A DNA stretch of 64,000 bases from NCBI RefSeq assembly GCF_021245725.1, contig NZ_JAJGSX010000019.1:122746-186745 (forward strand), read 5' to 3'. The translations under genes were made by a program, and so were the position numbers. The stretch comes from Pseudonocardia sp. TRM90224. Lineage in GTDB: Bacteria > Actinomycetota > Actinomycetes > Mycobacteriales > Pseudonocardiaceae. Positions 7,531 through 16,450 of this stretch are shown in pieces; position 1 is the stretch's first letter; every line of letters starts with the position of its first letter. A model generated the notes under the pieces. It did no database searches, was not told the DNA's origin, and saw only the letters and a list, made by a program, of their open reading frames with translations.

Positions 7531-8799
7531 GTGACCGACACCTGGCCAGCACCCCTCGCCGCAGCACCAGTCACCGGGCGGGTCGCTGTGCCCGGCTCCA
7601 AGTCCGTGACGAACCGGGCGCTGCTGCTCGCAGCGCTCTCCGGCGGACCGGCATCGGTTTCGGGTGCGCCTGCCACCCGCGACACCGCCCTGATGATCGG
7701 TGCGCTGCGCGCGCTCGGTGTCCCGATCGACGTCGACGGCGAGCACGTCACCGTCGCGGCGCACGACGGGCTGCGCGGCGGCGGGAGCGTCGACTGCGGC
7801 CTCGCCGGCACCGTCATGCGGTTCATCCCGCCGGCGGCAGCGCTTGCGGACGGCCCGGTCCACTTCGACGGCGACCCGCACGCGCGGACGCGCCCGATGG
7901 GCACGATCCTCGACGCCCTGCGCGCGCTCGGTGCCCGCATCGACGGCTCCGGGCTGCCGTTCACGCTCGAGGGCACCGGCGGAATCCCCGGTGGTGAGGT
8001 GGTCATCGACGCGTCCGCGTCGTCGCAGTTCGTCTCCGGGTTGCTCCTCTCGGGGGCGCGGTACGACAAGGGCATCACGGTGCACCACGACGGGAAACCG
8101 GTCCCGTCGCTGCCGCACATCGACATGAGCGTCGCCATGCTCCGCACCGCAGGCGTGGACGTCGACGACTCGAGCGCGAACACATGGCGCGTCGCGCCGG
8201 GTCCGGTCGCGGCGCACGAGTGGGTGGTGGAGCCCGATCTCTCCAACGCCGCCGTGTTCCTCGCTGCCGCCGCCGTGACCGCCGGCCGGGTGACCGTCGC
8301 GGGTTGGCCGGAGGGATCCACGCAGCCGGGAGCGGAGATCCTCGCCGTCCTCGCCGAGGCAGGTTGCACCATAACTCCGGGCACCGACGGAATGACGGTG
8401 GAAGGTCCCGGCACGCTGCTCGGGGTCGACGTCGACCTGCATGACGCCAGCGAGCTCACCCCGGCGGTGGCGGCGGTGGCGGCGCTGGCCTCCGGGCCCT
8501 CCCGCATCCGGGGAGTGGCCCACATCCGTGGCCACGAGACCGACCGCCTCGCCGCGCTCGCCACCGAGATCACAGCGCTGGGCGGCGATGTGACCGAGAC
8601 CGACGACGGCCTGGAGATCCGCCCCGTCCCCCTCACAGGGCGCTCCGACCGGCCGTGGAAGGCCTACGCCGACCACCGGATGGCCACCGCCGGCGCGCTG
8701 ATCGGCCTGGTCGTACCCGGTGTCGAGATCGACGACATCGGCAGCACCAGCAAGACGATCCCCGACTTCCCGGGGCGTTGGGCGGCGCTGCTTTCGTGA
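7531..8799 (+). CDS. aroA: 3-phosphoshikimate 1-carboxyvinyltransferase (EPSP synthase)
   Basis: Transfers enolpyruvate from phosphoenolpyruvate to shikimate-3-phosphate, the sixth step of chorismate synthesis. The 422-residue protein has PGSKSVTNRA at 21-30, the GLAGTVMRF substrate loop, DGDPHARTRPMG, and RGHETDRLAAL near the C-terminal domain, all diagnostic for EPSP synthase. GTG at 7531 was preferred; an in-frame ATG at 7513 would add six residues. It is followed after 13 bases by rsgA, with which it is probably co-transcribed, as in mycobacteria. Confidence 0.95.
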   Translation: MTDTWPAPLAAAPVTGRVAVPGSKSVTNRALLLAALSGGPASVSGAPATRDTALMIGALRALGVPIDVDGEHVTVAAHDGLRGGGSVDCGLAGTVMRFIPPAAALADGPVHFDGDPHARTRPMGTILDALRALGARIDGSGLPFTLEGTGGIPGGEVVIDASASSQFVSGLLLSGARYDKGITVHHDGKPVPSLPHIDMSVAMLRTAGVDVDDSSANTWRVAPGPVAAHEWVVEPDLSNAAVFLAAAAVTAGRVTVAGWPEGSTQPGAEILAVLAEAGCTITPGTDGMTVEGPGTLLGVDVDLHDASELTPAVAAVAALASGPSRIRGVAHIRGHETDRLAALATEITALGGDVTETDDGLEIRPVPLTGRSDRPWKAYADHRMATAGALIGLVVPGVEIDDIGSTSKTIPDFPGRWAALLS

Positions 8800-8812
8800 G
8801 GACGCTGCGTTC

Positions 8813-9817
8813 GTGAGGAGCAGGGAGTACGACGAGTCGGACGTCCGCGTCCGACCGGGACGCCGCGGATCACGTCCACGCAGCAAACGCCGCCCCGACC
8901 ACGCCGACGCGGAAGAGGCGATGGTCACGGTCGTCGACCGAGGCCGGTGGACGTGCGCGCTCGACGCCGATCCCGACCGCCCACCCGTCACCGCGATGCG
9001 AGCCAGGGAGCTCGGTCGCACCCCGATCGTCGTCGGGGACAGGGTCGGGCTCGTCGGCGACCTGTCCGGTGCGGCCGACACGCTCGCGCGGATCGTCAGG
9101 GTCGAGGAACGCAGCACGGTGCTGCGCCGCACGGCCGACGACAGCGATCCCTTCGAGCGGGTGGTCGTCGCCAACGCCGAGCAGCTCGTCATCGTCACGG
9201 CGCTGGCCGACCCCGTCCCGCGCACCGGGTTCGTCGACCGGTGCCTCGTCGCCGCGTACGCGGGCGGCCTCACCCCGGTGCTGTGCCTGACGAAGGCCGA
9301 CCTGGCCGAGCCGGAGCCGTTCGCGTCGGCGTACCGGGAGCTGGACTTCCCGGTTGTCGTGACCCGCCGCGACCAACCGCCCGAGGAACTCGCGCGGCTG
9401 CTCGACGGCAAGGTCTCCGCGTTCGTCGGTCACTCGGGTGTCGGCAAGTCGACGCTGGTCAACGTGCTCGTCCCGGAGGCCGAGCGGGCCGTAGGTGCGG
9501 TGTCGGCGGTCGGGAAGGGCCGCCACACGACCGTCGCGGCGATCGCCCTGCCGCTACCGACCGCGGACGACGGAAGCGCGGGATGGGTCGTCGACACCCC
9601 CGGGGTGCGATCCTTCGGCCTCGCGCACGTCACCCCCGACGACGTCCCCGCAGCGTTCGAGGACCTCGCAGCCGCGATCGAGGACTGCCCACGCGGGTGC
9701 GGGCACCTCGGCCCGCCCGCGGATCCGGAATGCGCGCTCGACGTCCGCGTCGAGCAAGGACTGCTCCGTCCAGGGCGGTTGGCGGCCTTGCGCCGGGTGC
9801 TGGTCGCGCTGAGATAG
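8813..9817 (+). CDS. rsgA: Small ribosomal subunit biogenesis GTPase RsgA
   Basis: RsgA is a circularly permuted GTPase that helps mature the 30S subunit. In this 334-residue protein an OB-fold region (about 36-105) precedes the permuted G domain: TKAD (160-163, G4), GHSGVGKST (206-214, G1), then DTPGV (261-265, G3). The zinc motif C292, C296, H298 and C307 follows. The N-terminal 35 residues are Arg-rich, as expected for rRNA contact. It lies 13 bases after aroA, so the two form an operon. Confidence 0.93.
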   Translation: MRSREYDESDVRVRPGRRGSRPRSKRRPDHADAEEAMVTVVDRGRWTCALDADPDRPPVTAMRARELGRTPIVVGDRVGLVGDLSGAADTLARIVRVEERSTVLRRTADDSDPFERVVVANAEQLVIVTALADPVPRTGFVDRCLVAAYAGGLTPVLCLTKADLAEPEPFASAYRELDFPVVVTRRDQPPEELARLLDGKVSAFVGHSGVGKSTLVNVLVPEAERAVGAVSAVGKGRHTTVAAIALPLPTADDGSAGWVVDTPGVRSFGLAHVTPDDVPAAFEDLAAAIEDCPRGCGHLGPPADPECALDVRVEQGLLRPGRLAALRRVLVALR

Positions 9818-9868
9818 CGCTCCGCTACCGTTCCGCCTTGCTCGGTACGTGCGAAAGGGTGAACGGGA

Positions 9869-10705
9869 ATGGTCGGGCTTCGGCTCGGATGGCGGATCGT
9901 GGCGCTGCTGAGCGTCGTCTTCTTCGCCACCGGATGCGCCCAGAGCCTGGCGAGCCCCGGCCCCGCGTCCGGCTTGCCCCAGTACTTCGACATCCACGAA
10001 CTGGTCACGGCCGTCACCACCCAGCAACACATCGACCGAACCGCGCAGTTGCACGTCTCCGGCGAGATCACGGGCCCGAGCCACGTCACGTTCACCGGAT
10101 CGGGAGCGCTGCAGGTCCAGGACGGCGCGGTCTCGGTGGCCTTCACCCAGTCCTCCACGACCGCCGGCGGTGCGCCGCAGGAGACGGGCTTCGTCGTCCT
10201 GCCCGACTCGGTGTACGTGCGCCAGGCGACCACGGCGGCCGACAGCACCGCCCGGACTGTCAAGAAGGTGAAGCCGTGGGTCAAGGCCGATCTGAACAGC
10301 ACGGATCCCGCAGCACGTGAGCTGACCGCGCTCGCGGCGACCCTCGTCCAGAGCGCCGACCCGATCCGCTCGCTCGCCCGCTTCGCCGACGCGTCCCTGA
10401 TCGCCGACGTCGACGACGACGTCGTGAACTCCGTCCCGGCGACCCGCTACACGATCGTCGTCGACATGGCGCGGGCGGCGGCGCAGCAGACCGACCCCCT
10501 GCTGCGCGAACAGCTCTCCTACCAGGTCCGCAACGGGTTGGCCCGCGTCACGTCGACCCTGTGGCTCGACGGCAGCAACCGTCCCGTCCGCAGCGCGCTG
10601 CGCCAAGACCTGCCCGGTGTCGGGCTCGTCACCCTCACCGGCGACTTCGTCGAATGGGGCAAACCGGTCTCGATCGAGCCTCCTCCGGCCGCTGAGCTGC
10701 GCTGA
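9869..10705 (+). CDS. LppX/LprAFG-family lipoprotein
   Basis: A 278-residue exported lipoprotein with a signal peptide ending in FATGC, so Cys23 should be lipidated after cleavage by LspA. The mature part has the alternating beta-strand pattern of the LppX_LprAFG family, whose mycobacterial members carry lipids across the cell envelope. The segment VTFTGSGALQVQDG and the C-terminal VGLVTLTGDFVEWGKPV are typical. The lipid cargo is unknown. It is followed after 14 bases by the DUF1707 gene, which has its own -10-like element. Confidence 0.85.
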   Translation: MVGLRLGWRIVALLSVVFFATGCAQSLASPGPASGLPQYFDIHELVTAVTTQQHIDRTAQLHVSGEITGPSHVTFTGSGALQVQDGAVSVAFTQSSTTAGGAPQETGFVVLPDSVYVRQATTAADSTARTVKKVKPWVKADLNSTDPAARELTALAATLVQSADPIRSLARFADASLIADVDDDVVNSVPATRYTIVVDMARAAAQQTDPLLREQLSYQVRNGLARVTSTLWLDGSNRPVRSALRQDLPGVGLVTLTGDFVEWGKPVSIEPPPAAELR

Positions 10706-10719
10706 CCTACTCTCCTCCC

Positions 10720-11145
10720 ATGACAACGGAAGGGGAACCGCTGCGCATCGGCAACACGGAGCGGAACGCCGCGATGAAGGCGCTCGATGAGCACCTCGCC
10801 GCGGGACGGCTCGGTGTCGACGAGTACGCGGACCGTTCGGCCGCGGCTTCCGCCGCAACGGTCGCCCCGGAACTCGCTGCCCTGTTCAGAGACCTCCCAG
10901 CTCCGCACCCGGACCTGCCCGGCGCGCCGCCACCACCGCCGCCGACCGCTCAGCTGCCGGTCGTCGGCGCAGGCGCGGACGTCGCCGTGCCGGCCCGCTC
11001 GGCGGTGGAGACGTGGGGGCCGCGGTTGCTCCCTGTCGTGCCGCTGGTCGCCGTCGCGCTGTTCTTCCTCACCGGTACCTGGGTGTGGTTCCTCCTGATC
11101 CCCATCGCCGGTGCCGTCTTCTACGGCGGGCGCCGCGGGCGCTAG
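10720..11145 (+). CDS. DUF1707 domain membrane protein
   Basis: A 141-residue protein. Residues 6-60 form a DUF1707 domain (RIGNTERNAAMKALDEHLAAGRLGVDEYADR), a short SHOCT-like helical unit common in actinobacteria. A Pro-rich linker (65-76) follows, and two C-terminal hydrophobic helices span about 100-118 and 120-136. The function is unknown. A TACTCT hexamer six bases before the ATG suggests a leaderless promoter. It converges on the DUF6912 gene. Confidence 0.8.
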   Translation: MTTEGEPLRIGNTERNAAMKALDEHLAAGRLGVDEYADRSAAASAATVAPELAALFRDLPAPHPDLPGAPPPPPPTAQLPVVGAGADVAVPARSAVETWGPRLLPVVPLVAVALFFLTGTWVWFLLIPIAGAVFYGGRRGR

Positions 11146-11171
11146 GAGCCGGCGGCGCCGCTCAGTGCACC

Positions 11172-11678
11172 TCAGCGCAGCTCGACGAGGAACGCGACCT
11201 CTGAGGGGTCGTACCACGCCAGCGCGTGGTCCTCGGCCTCCCCGATGTGGAACTCGGCGTCCATGTCCCCCATGTCTGCGGCGTCCACCGCCGCGGCGGC
11301 CTGGCGCACCGCGTATTCGGCCTCTTCGTGGTCGACGTGCACTGCCGCGACCTTTTCGAGCGGGACGGGCCCGGTGATGCGGACGGCACCGTCGTCGAGG
11401 TCGGGCCGCAACGTCACGTCGTCGAGGTCGGCCGCGACGACCACCCGGCGGGCCGGTGTCGAGTCCTCCCCCAACCCGAACTCCACCGAGAGCAGTCGCA
11501 GCGACGCGCGCGCCGCCTCGTTGAGCGCGGCGTACTCCAGCTCCTCGTCGTCACCGCTGGTGTAGGCCTCCCGAAGGCGGGGGGTCAGCGCGAACGCGGT
11601 GCCCCCGATCGGGTCGAGCAGCCCGTGCTTCACCAACGACCGCAACATCGGCCATGTGGCAGGGACGTAGACGCGCAC
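11172..11678 (-). CDS. DUF6912 family protein
   Basis: A conserved actinobacterial protein of 168 residues with the characteristic start MRVYVPAT and a central RRVVVAADLDDV segment. It has no signal peptide or membrane helix, is acidic, and has a predicted mixed alpha/beta character. No catalytic motif is visible. It lies 11 bases downstream of the acyltransferase gene on the same strand and may be co-transcribed with it. The function is unknown; the family name is from recognition by eye only. Confidence 0.7.
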   Translation of the reverse strand: MRVYVPATWPMLRSLVKHGLLDPIGGTAFALTPRLREAYTSGDDEELEYAALNEAARASLRLLSVEFGLGEDSTPARRVVVAADLDDVTLRPDLDDGAVRITGPVPLEKVAAVHVDHEEAEYAVRQAAAAVDAADMGDMDAEFHIGEAEDHALAWYDPSEVAFLVELR

Positions 11679-11689
11679 TCCGCGGCTCC

Positions 11690-13099
11690 TCAGTTCACTG
11701 TCGCGAGCAGCTCGTCGAGCGACTCGTCGACCATTCCGGCGAGCACGTCGACGTCCGGCATGCCGTCGCGATCACCGTTGAATCCGTAGTAGACACCACC
11801 GTCGTATGACGTGAGACCGATGGCGAGCGCCTGCCCCTTCGCGAGCGGGACGACGGGGAACATCTCCAGCATCCGGGCACCTGCGGCGTACAGCGGGAAC
11901 TGCGGGCCGGGCACGTTGGTCACCACCAGGTTGAAGATGCGCTTCGACATGCCGCTCGCCGCGCGTGCGCCCAGCGCGTGGAGCGTGGGGGGCGCGAACC
12001 CACCGATCCGGACCAGCGTATCCGCTCCGACCGACTGCCCGCCGGAAGTGTGCTCCCGCATGGCGTGGGTGACGTGGTGCAGCCGCACCACCGGGCTCGG
12101 CTCGCCGACCGGGAGGTCGACGAGGAACGACGAGACCCGGTTGCCGAGCGAACCCGACGTCGCGGAGCTGGGCACGTCCGCCTCGCCGCGGACCGAGAGC
12201 GGCACCATCGCACGCACCGACGAGGACGACGTCACCGGCTCACCTCGGGAGAGCAACCAGTTGCGCAGCGCGCCGGCGACAACGCTGAGCACCACGTCGT
12301 TCACGCTGCAGCCGTGTGCGGCGCGGATCTTGCGGTAGTCGTCCAGTTGCGTGCGGGCCACAGCGAACCGTCGCTGCGTGGAGATCGCGACGTTCAACGG
12401 CGTGCCGGGCGCCCGCCGGCTCGCCGTGCGCGCCATCCAGAACAGCTGCGCGGCGGCGTCGACGACCTTCCCCACCGTCGCCATCGCGTCGCCGGCCGCG
12501 GAGCGAGCGTTGTCGACGATCACCCCCGGCTGCGAGACGGCCTCGGCGACCGCCCCGAGCACGAGCTGCGTGTCGGTCGGCTCGGTGCGCGGCATCCACA
12601 GCTCCTCGGCCACCTTCCGCGGCTCCGGGGAGACGTCCAGCATCACCTGGCCGATGTCGATCGCGCTGATGCCGTCCACCATCGCCTGATGGGTCTTGGT
12701 CAACACCGCCGTGCGCCGCCCGGCCAACCCCTCGACGAGGTACATCTCCCAGAGCGGCCGGGTGTGGTCGAGCGGGCGTGACATCAAGCGCGCGACGAGC
12801 TCGTTGAGCTGCTCGTCCGAGCCCGGTTTCGGCAACGCGGACCGGCGCACGTGATAAGCGACGTCGAAGTCGGGATCGTCCACCCAAACCGGTCGGGCCA
12901 GGTTCCCGGGGACGTGACGGACCTTCTGCCGGTACCGCGGCACCATCGCGATGCGCTGCTCGATGAGCTCGACGAGACGGTCGTAGTCGAACCCCGACTT
13001 GAGCCTCTGGAAGATCGATACGGCGCCGACGTGCATCGGGGTGGTCGGCTGCTCCAGGTAGAGGAACGAGGCGTCGAGTGCGGAGAGCCGGGGCGGCAT
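11690..13099 (-). CDS. Wax ester synthase/diacylglycerol acyltransferase-like protein
   Basis: A 469-residue WS/DGAT family protein; relatives esterify acyl-CoA with diacylglycerol or fatty alcohols to make storage lipids. The N-terminus PRLSALDASFLYLE and the C-terminal TNVPGP motif are diagnostic. The catalytic HHxxxDG motif reads HQAMVDG at 137-143, so the second histidine, thought to be catalytic, is replaced by Gln138. It may be inactive or tuned to another reaction. ATG at 13099 is preferred, with TAGTAT seven bases upstream; a longer in-frame start at 13171 adds an unconserved tail. A family member lies at this position in M. tuberculosis (tgs3 region). Confidence 0.85.
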   Translation of the reverse strand: MPPRLSALDASFLYLEQPTTPMHVGAVSIFQRLKSGFDYDRLVELIEQRIAMVPRYRQKVRHVPGNLARPVWVDDPDFDVAYHVRRSALPKPGSDEQLNELVARLMSRPLDHTRPLWEMYLVEGLAGRRTAVLTKTHQAMVDGISAIDIGQVMLDVSPEPRKVAEELWMPRTEPTDTQLVLGAVAEAVSQPGVIVDNARSAAGDAMATVGKVVDAAAQLFWMARTASRRAPGTPLNVAISTQRRFAVARTQLDDYRKIRAAHGCSVNDVVLSVVAGALRNWLLSRGEPVTSSSSVRAMVPLSVRGEADVPSSATSGSLGNRVSSFLVDLPVGEPSPVVRLHHVTHAMREHTSGGQSVGADTLVRIGGFAPPTLHALGARAASGMSKRIFNLVVTNVPGPQFPLYAAGARMLEMFPVVPLAKGQALAIGLTSYDGGVYYGFNGDRDGMPDVDVLAGMVDESLDELLATVN

Positions 13100-13213
13100 G
13101 GCGTCGATACTAGGCCGCCGACCTCGCCCTCCGCCGCTTCGCGCGAACGGCGCCACATCCGAGGTCATCAATCCGAAGTCGGCTCTGCACAGCAGGTCAC
13201 ATAGCCTTCATCA

Positions 13214-13960
13214 GTGGCTTCACCGAAAGACACCTTCATCACCGTCTACGGGCGCAAACCCGTCATGGAGGCGCTCGACGACACCTCGTTGCGCGTCGAC
13301 AAGGTCATCCTCGCCGAGGGCATCGGCGGCCCACCGGTTCGGGCGATCCTCGACGCCGCCCGGGCCCGCAACGTGCAGGTGCAGCGGGCGTCGGCGCATC
13401 GGGTCAAGGTGCTCGCCGGCAACGGGCGTCACGACCAGGGTGTGCTCGCCGACGTCGTCGCGCCGCGGATGGCCCCGGTCGGCGATTTCGTCGAGTCGCT
13501 CGGGGACGCGCCGGCCTCGGTGCTCGTGCTCGACCGGCTCACCAACCCGGCCAACGTGGGAATGATCCTGCGCACTGCCACCGCCGCCGGTCTCGACGGT
13601 GTGCTGCTGCCCCGCCGCGGTGTCCCCGCGATCGACCCGCTGGTCGTCAAGGCATCGGCCGGAGTTGCGTTCCGGGCGCCGGTGCTGCGATCGGGGACGG
13701 TCGAGGAAGGCTGCGAGGTGTTGTCCGGAGCAGGTTTCGCGCTGTTCGGTCTCGACGCCGGCGGCACGTCGCTGCTGGATGCCGACCTTCCGACCAGGGT
13801 CGCGTTGGTACTCGGCAACGAGACCGACGGCCTCTCCGCGTCGCTGCGCCCCATGCTCGACGGCCTGCTCGCGATCCCGATGCACGGCGGTGTGGAGTCG
13901 CTCGGAGTGGCCAGCGCAGGCGCTGTCGCCGCCTTCGAACTGGCCCGACGTCGACATTGA
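13214..13960 (+). CDS. rlmB: SpoU/TrmH-family RNA 2'-O-methyltransferase (RlmB-like)
   Basis: A 248-residue methyltransferase of the trefoil-knotted SPOUT class. An N-terminal substrate-binding domain (about 8-80, beginning VYGRKPVMEAL) precedes the knot domain with motif 1 LTNPANVGMILR, motif 2 VLGNETDGLS and motif 3 IPMHGGVESLGVASAG. RlmB modifies a 23S rRNA guanosine, but TsnR and TrmH relatives look similar, so the exact target is inferred. The GTG start has TAGCCT six bases upstream, suggesting a leaderless mRNA. It ends 49 bases before lldD2. Confidence 0.87.
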   Translation: MASPKDTFITVYGRKPVMEALDDTSLRVDKVILAEGIGGPPVRAILDAARARNVQVQRASAHRVKVLAGNGRHDQGVLADVVAPRMAPVGDFVESLGDAPASVLVLDRLTNPANVGMILRTATAAGLDGVLLPRRGVPAIDPLVVKASAGVAFRAPVLRSGTVEEGCEVLSGAGFALFGLDAGGTSLLDADLPTRVALVLGNETDGLSASLRPMLDGLLAIPMHGGVESLGVASAGAVAAFELARRRH

Positions 13961-14009
13961 CGCGAGCGTCACCCTGCCGACCCACAAACATCCGATCTAT
14001 GCTGCCGGC

Positions 14010-15230
14010 ATGGTTCAACGCCGGCTGCCCCGCCCGTCCGAGCTCCGCCCGCTGCTGCGACCGGCGCCGTTCGTTCGCGACGCCACCGAGCGGCGGCTCA
14101 TGCGCGCTGCGAGCATCGCCGACCTCAGGGCGATCGCCCGGCGCCGCACCCCGCGGGCGGTCTTCGACTACACGGACGGCGCTGCCGACGGCGAGCTGTC
14201 GCTGAACCGCGCACGTCGGGCCTTCCAACGCGTCGAGTTCACCCCCTCCGTCCTCCGGGACGTGACCGACGTCGACACCGGGCGCGACATCCTCGGCAAA
14301 CGCTCCAACCTGCCGTTCGCATTCGCCCCCACCGGCTTCACGCGCATGATGAACCACGAGGGCGAGCCCGCGGTCGCCGCGGTGGCCCAGAAGGTCGGTA
14401 TTCCGTACACGCTCTCCACCATGGGCACCACGACGATCGAGGACGTGGCGGCAGCAGCGCCGGACGCCCGCAAGTGGTTCCAGCTCTACCTGTGGCGCGA
14501 CCGCGCACCGGCGAAGGACCTCGTGGAGCGTGCGGCGGCCGCCGGCTACGACACGCTCATGCTCACCGTCGACACACCGGTCGGCGGCGCACGCCTCCGC
14601 GATGTCCGCAACGGCCTCACGATTCCGCCGGCGCTGTCGCTGAAGACGTTCCTCGACGGCGCGATGCACCCCAACTGGTGGTTCAACCTCCTCACCACCG
14701 AACCGCTCACCTTCGCCAGCCTGGAATCGACCGATGGCACCGTCGCGGATCTCATCAACAGGGTCTTCGACCCCGCGCTGACGATGGCCGACGTCGATTG
14801 GCTCCGCGGTGCGTGGGACGGCAAGCTCGTCGTCAAGGGCATCCAGAGCGTCGACGACGCCCGCCGGGTCGTCGATGCCGGCGCCGATGCCGTCCTGCTC
14901 TCGAACCACGGTGGTCGCCAGCTCGACCGCGCCCCGGTCCCCCTCGAGCTCGTCTCCCCTGTCGCCGACGCCGTCGGCGACAGGGGAGAGGTCCTCGTCG
15001 ACACAGGTATAACCCACGGGGCCGACATCCTAGCCGCGATCGCGCTGGGCGCACGCGCGGCGCTGATCGGGCGGGCCTACCTGTACGGGCTGATGGCGGG
15101 AGGTCAGCTCGGCGTCGAGAAAGCCGTGACGATCCTGACTGGCGAGATCGTGCGCACCATGCAGCTGATCGGTGTCACCAGCGTGGATGAACTGCGCCCT
15201 TCTCACGTGCGACTTCGCCCGAACGGGTGA
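14010..15230 (+). CDS. lldD2: FMN-dependent L-lactate dehydrogenase (LldD2-like)
   Basis: A 406-residue member of the alpha-hydroxyacid oxidase family, which oxidises L-lactate or related acids using FMN. The sequence closely follows mycobacterial LldD2: RRTPRAVFDYTDG (45-57), APTGFTRMM, WFQLYLWRDR, VKGIQS with Lys276, and SNHGGRQLD with His300 (catalytic base) and Arg303 (substrate carboxylate). TATGCT six bases before the ATG suggests leaderless transcription. A perfect 16 bp hairpin lies inside the coding region near residues 315-327. The substrate could be another 2-hydroxyacid. Confidence 0.9.
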   Translation: MVQRRLPRPSELRPLLRPAPFVRDATERRLMRAASIADLRAIARRRTPRAVFDYTDGAADGELSLNRARRAFQRVEFTPSVLRDVTDVDTGRDILGKRSNLPFAFAPTGFTRMMNHEGEPAVAAVAQKVGIPYTLSTMGTTTIEDVAAAAPDARKWFQLYLWRDRAPAKDLVERAAAAGYDTLMLTVDTPVGGARLRDVRNGLTIPPALSLKTFLDGAMHPNWWFNLLTTEPLTFASLESTDGTVADLINRVFDPALTMADVDWLRGAWDGKLVVKGIQSVDDARRVVDAGADAVLLSNHGGRQLDRAPVPLELVSPVADAVGDRGEVLVDTGITHGADILAAIALGARAALIGRAYLYGLMAGGQLGVEKAVTILTGEIVRTMQLIGVTSVDELRPSHVRLRPNG

Positions 15231-15274
15231 CCTCCCAGGCTGCGCATCCGCCGCAGCAGGTCCATGGTGCAGAT

Positions 15275-15514
15275 ATGAGTTTCCTGGACAAGGCCAAGGA
15301 GTTGCTGAATCAGCACGACGACAAGGTGGACCAGGGCCTCGACAAGGCGGGAGAGGCCGCCAAGGGCCGGTTCGCAGGGCATGACGAGCACATCGACCAG
15401 GGTGTCGATCGGCTGCAGGCCATGACTGGCGGCGGAGACACGACGCAGGCGCCGCCGCCCGCCGAAGGGGCGCCGCCGCCGGCCGCACCCCCGCCGCCCG
15501 AACAGCAGCAGTAA
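15275..15514 (+). CDS. Small MT0933-type antitoxin-like protein
   Basis: A 79-residue protein beginning MSFLDKAKELLNQHDDKVDQG, which matches the actinobacterial MT0933-like antitoxin family. The body is an amphipathic, charged helix and the last 25 residues are a Pro/Ala tail ending EQQQ. No partner toxin is adjacent, so an antitoxin role is only a family label. The ATG at 15275 is chosen because the conserved sequence begins there. It ends just before a strong hairpin. Confidence 0.75.
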   Translation: MSFLDKAKELLNQHDDKVDQGLDKAGEAAKGRFAGHDEHIDQGVDRLQAMTGGGDTTQAPPPAEGAPPPAAPPPPEQQQ

Positions 15515-15528
15515 GTCTTCCAGCATCA

Positions 15529-15566
15529 GGCGCGGGTGGCCGGTCGTCGAGCCGGCCACCTGCGCC
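15529..15566. terminator. Bidirectional terminator after the antitoxin-like gene
   Basis: Arms 15529-15543 and 15552-15566 pair over 15 bases with one mismatch. The hairpin sits between the convergent antitoxin-like and HAD genes. Confidence 0.75.
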
Positions 15567-15569
15567 TGT

Positions 15570-15953
15570 TCACGTCGGGGGCAGATCGAAGAGGATCTCG
15601 ACCTCGGCGATGGTGGTCTTCGGGTCCGTGTGCCGGATGATGACCATCCCGGCGGCCCTGGCCCCCAGCACGTTCGCCCGCAGGTCGTCCACCATCACGC
15701 AATCGGCGGGCCGTAGCCCCAGCAACTGGGCCACCTTCTCGAACACCTCGGGCGCCGGCTTGCGGACACCGAGCGCGGCACCCAGAACGACCTCGTCGAA
15801 CAGCTCGGCGCACCCGTCAGGAACGGCTGCGGCATCCGACAGCATGGCGGTTCGCATCCCGGCGGTCCGGACCCGCCGCGCGAGCTCGACCATCTCGGGC
15901 CCGTCCGTGAGCACCCCCGCATAGTCCATGATCAGACCGCGCAATCCGTTCAC
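15570..15953 (-). CDS. HAD-like protein with altered catalytic motif
   Basis: A 127-residue HAD-superfamily protein, short for the family because it lacks most of a cap domain. Motif I is MDYAGVLTD (9-17): the nucleophile Asp10 is kept, but the general acid normally two residues later is Ala12. Motif II is AMLSDA, motif III RKPAPEVF and motif IV VMVDDLRANVLGA. Without the second Asp phosphatase activity should be weak, so it may bind ligand or do other chemistry. Its ATG overlaps the MarR stop, so the pair is translationally coupled. Confidence 0.8.
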   Translation of the reverse strand: MNGLRGLIMDYAGVLTDGPEMVELARRVRTAGMRTAMLSDAAAVPDGCAELFDEVVLGAALGVRKPAPEVFEKVAQLLGLRPADCVMVDDLRANVLGARAAGMVIIRHTDPKTTIAEVEILFDLPPT

Positions 15954-16450
15954 CCGTTCGTTTCCGCGCCGTCCTGACGCGGTCCGTCTTCGTAGCGTGG
16001 CGACGTGCTACCGGTCGCCTCGACCACAGCGCACAGATACCCACGAAGCAGAAGCTCCAGGTCCGCCGGTGGCTGCGGCAGCCACCCTTCGATCGTGGCA
16101 GAGACCTCTGCGGACACAGCGGTCAGGCGTGCTCGGCCGGCGTCGGTCGCCGACAGCCGCACGATCCTGCGGTCGCCGCTGTCCCGGTTCCTGACCAGCT
16201 CGCCGCCGGCAGCGAGCGACTCGACCACCGGTGTCAGCGTCGCCGGCGTGACACCGAGACGAGCGGCGAGCTCCCGGTGCGAGAGCGCTCGCTCGCGGCT
16301 GAGCGCTGAGAGCACGCCGAGGGCGGTGGCGCTGAGCCCGTGCTCGGCGATCGTCCGCGCACGGAGCCGGCCGACGGCGGCGCCTGCTCGGGTGAGGAGC
16401 TGATCCAGTGGAAGAATCCCCACGTCGGCTCCACGTTCTCCGCCGGTCAC
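15950..16450 (-). CDS. MarR-family transcriptional regulator
   Basis: A 166-residue winged-helix regulator. The recognition part is LSHRELAARLGVTPATLTPVVESL and the wing is RNRDSGDRRIVRLS. MarR proteins dimerise and usually repress genes for efflux or aromatic-compound responses. The GTG start at 16450 has TACGGT six bases upstream; an ATG at 16486 is an alternative. The only co-transcribed gene is the HAD-like one, so its ligand is not obvious from context. Confidence 0.85.
   Translation of the reverse strand: MTGGERGADVGILPLDQLLTRAGAAVGRLRARTIAEHGLSATALGVLSALSRERALSHRELAARLGVTPATLTPVVESLAAGGELVRNRDSGDRRIVRLSATDAGRARLTAVSAEVSATIEGWLPQPPADLELLLRGYLCAVVEATGSTSPRYEDGPRQDGAETNG

Noticed and set aside
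13957..14003. TTGACG as a -35 for lldD2
   Set aside because: The spacing to the TATGCT -10 is about 35 bases, far from the usual 16-19.
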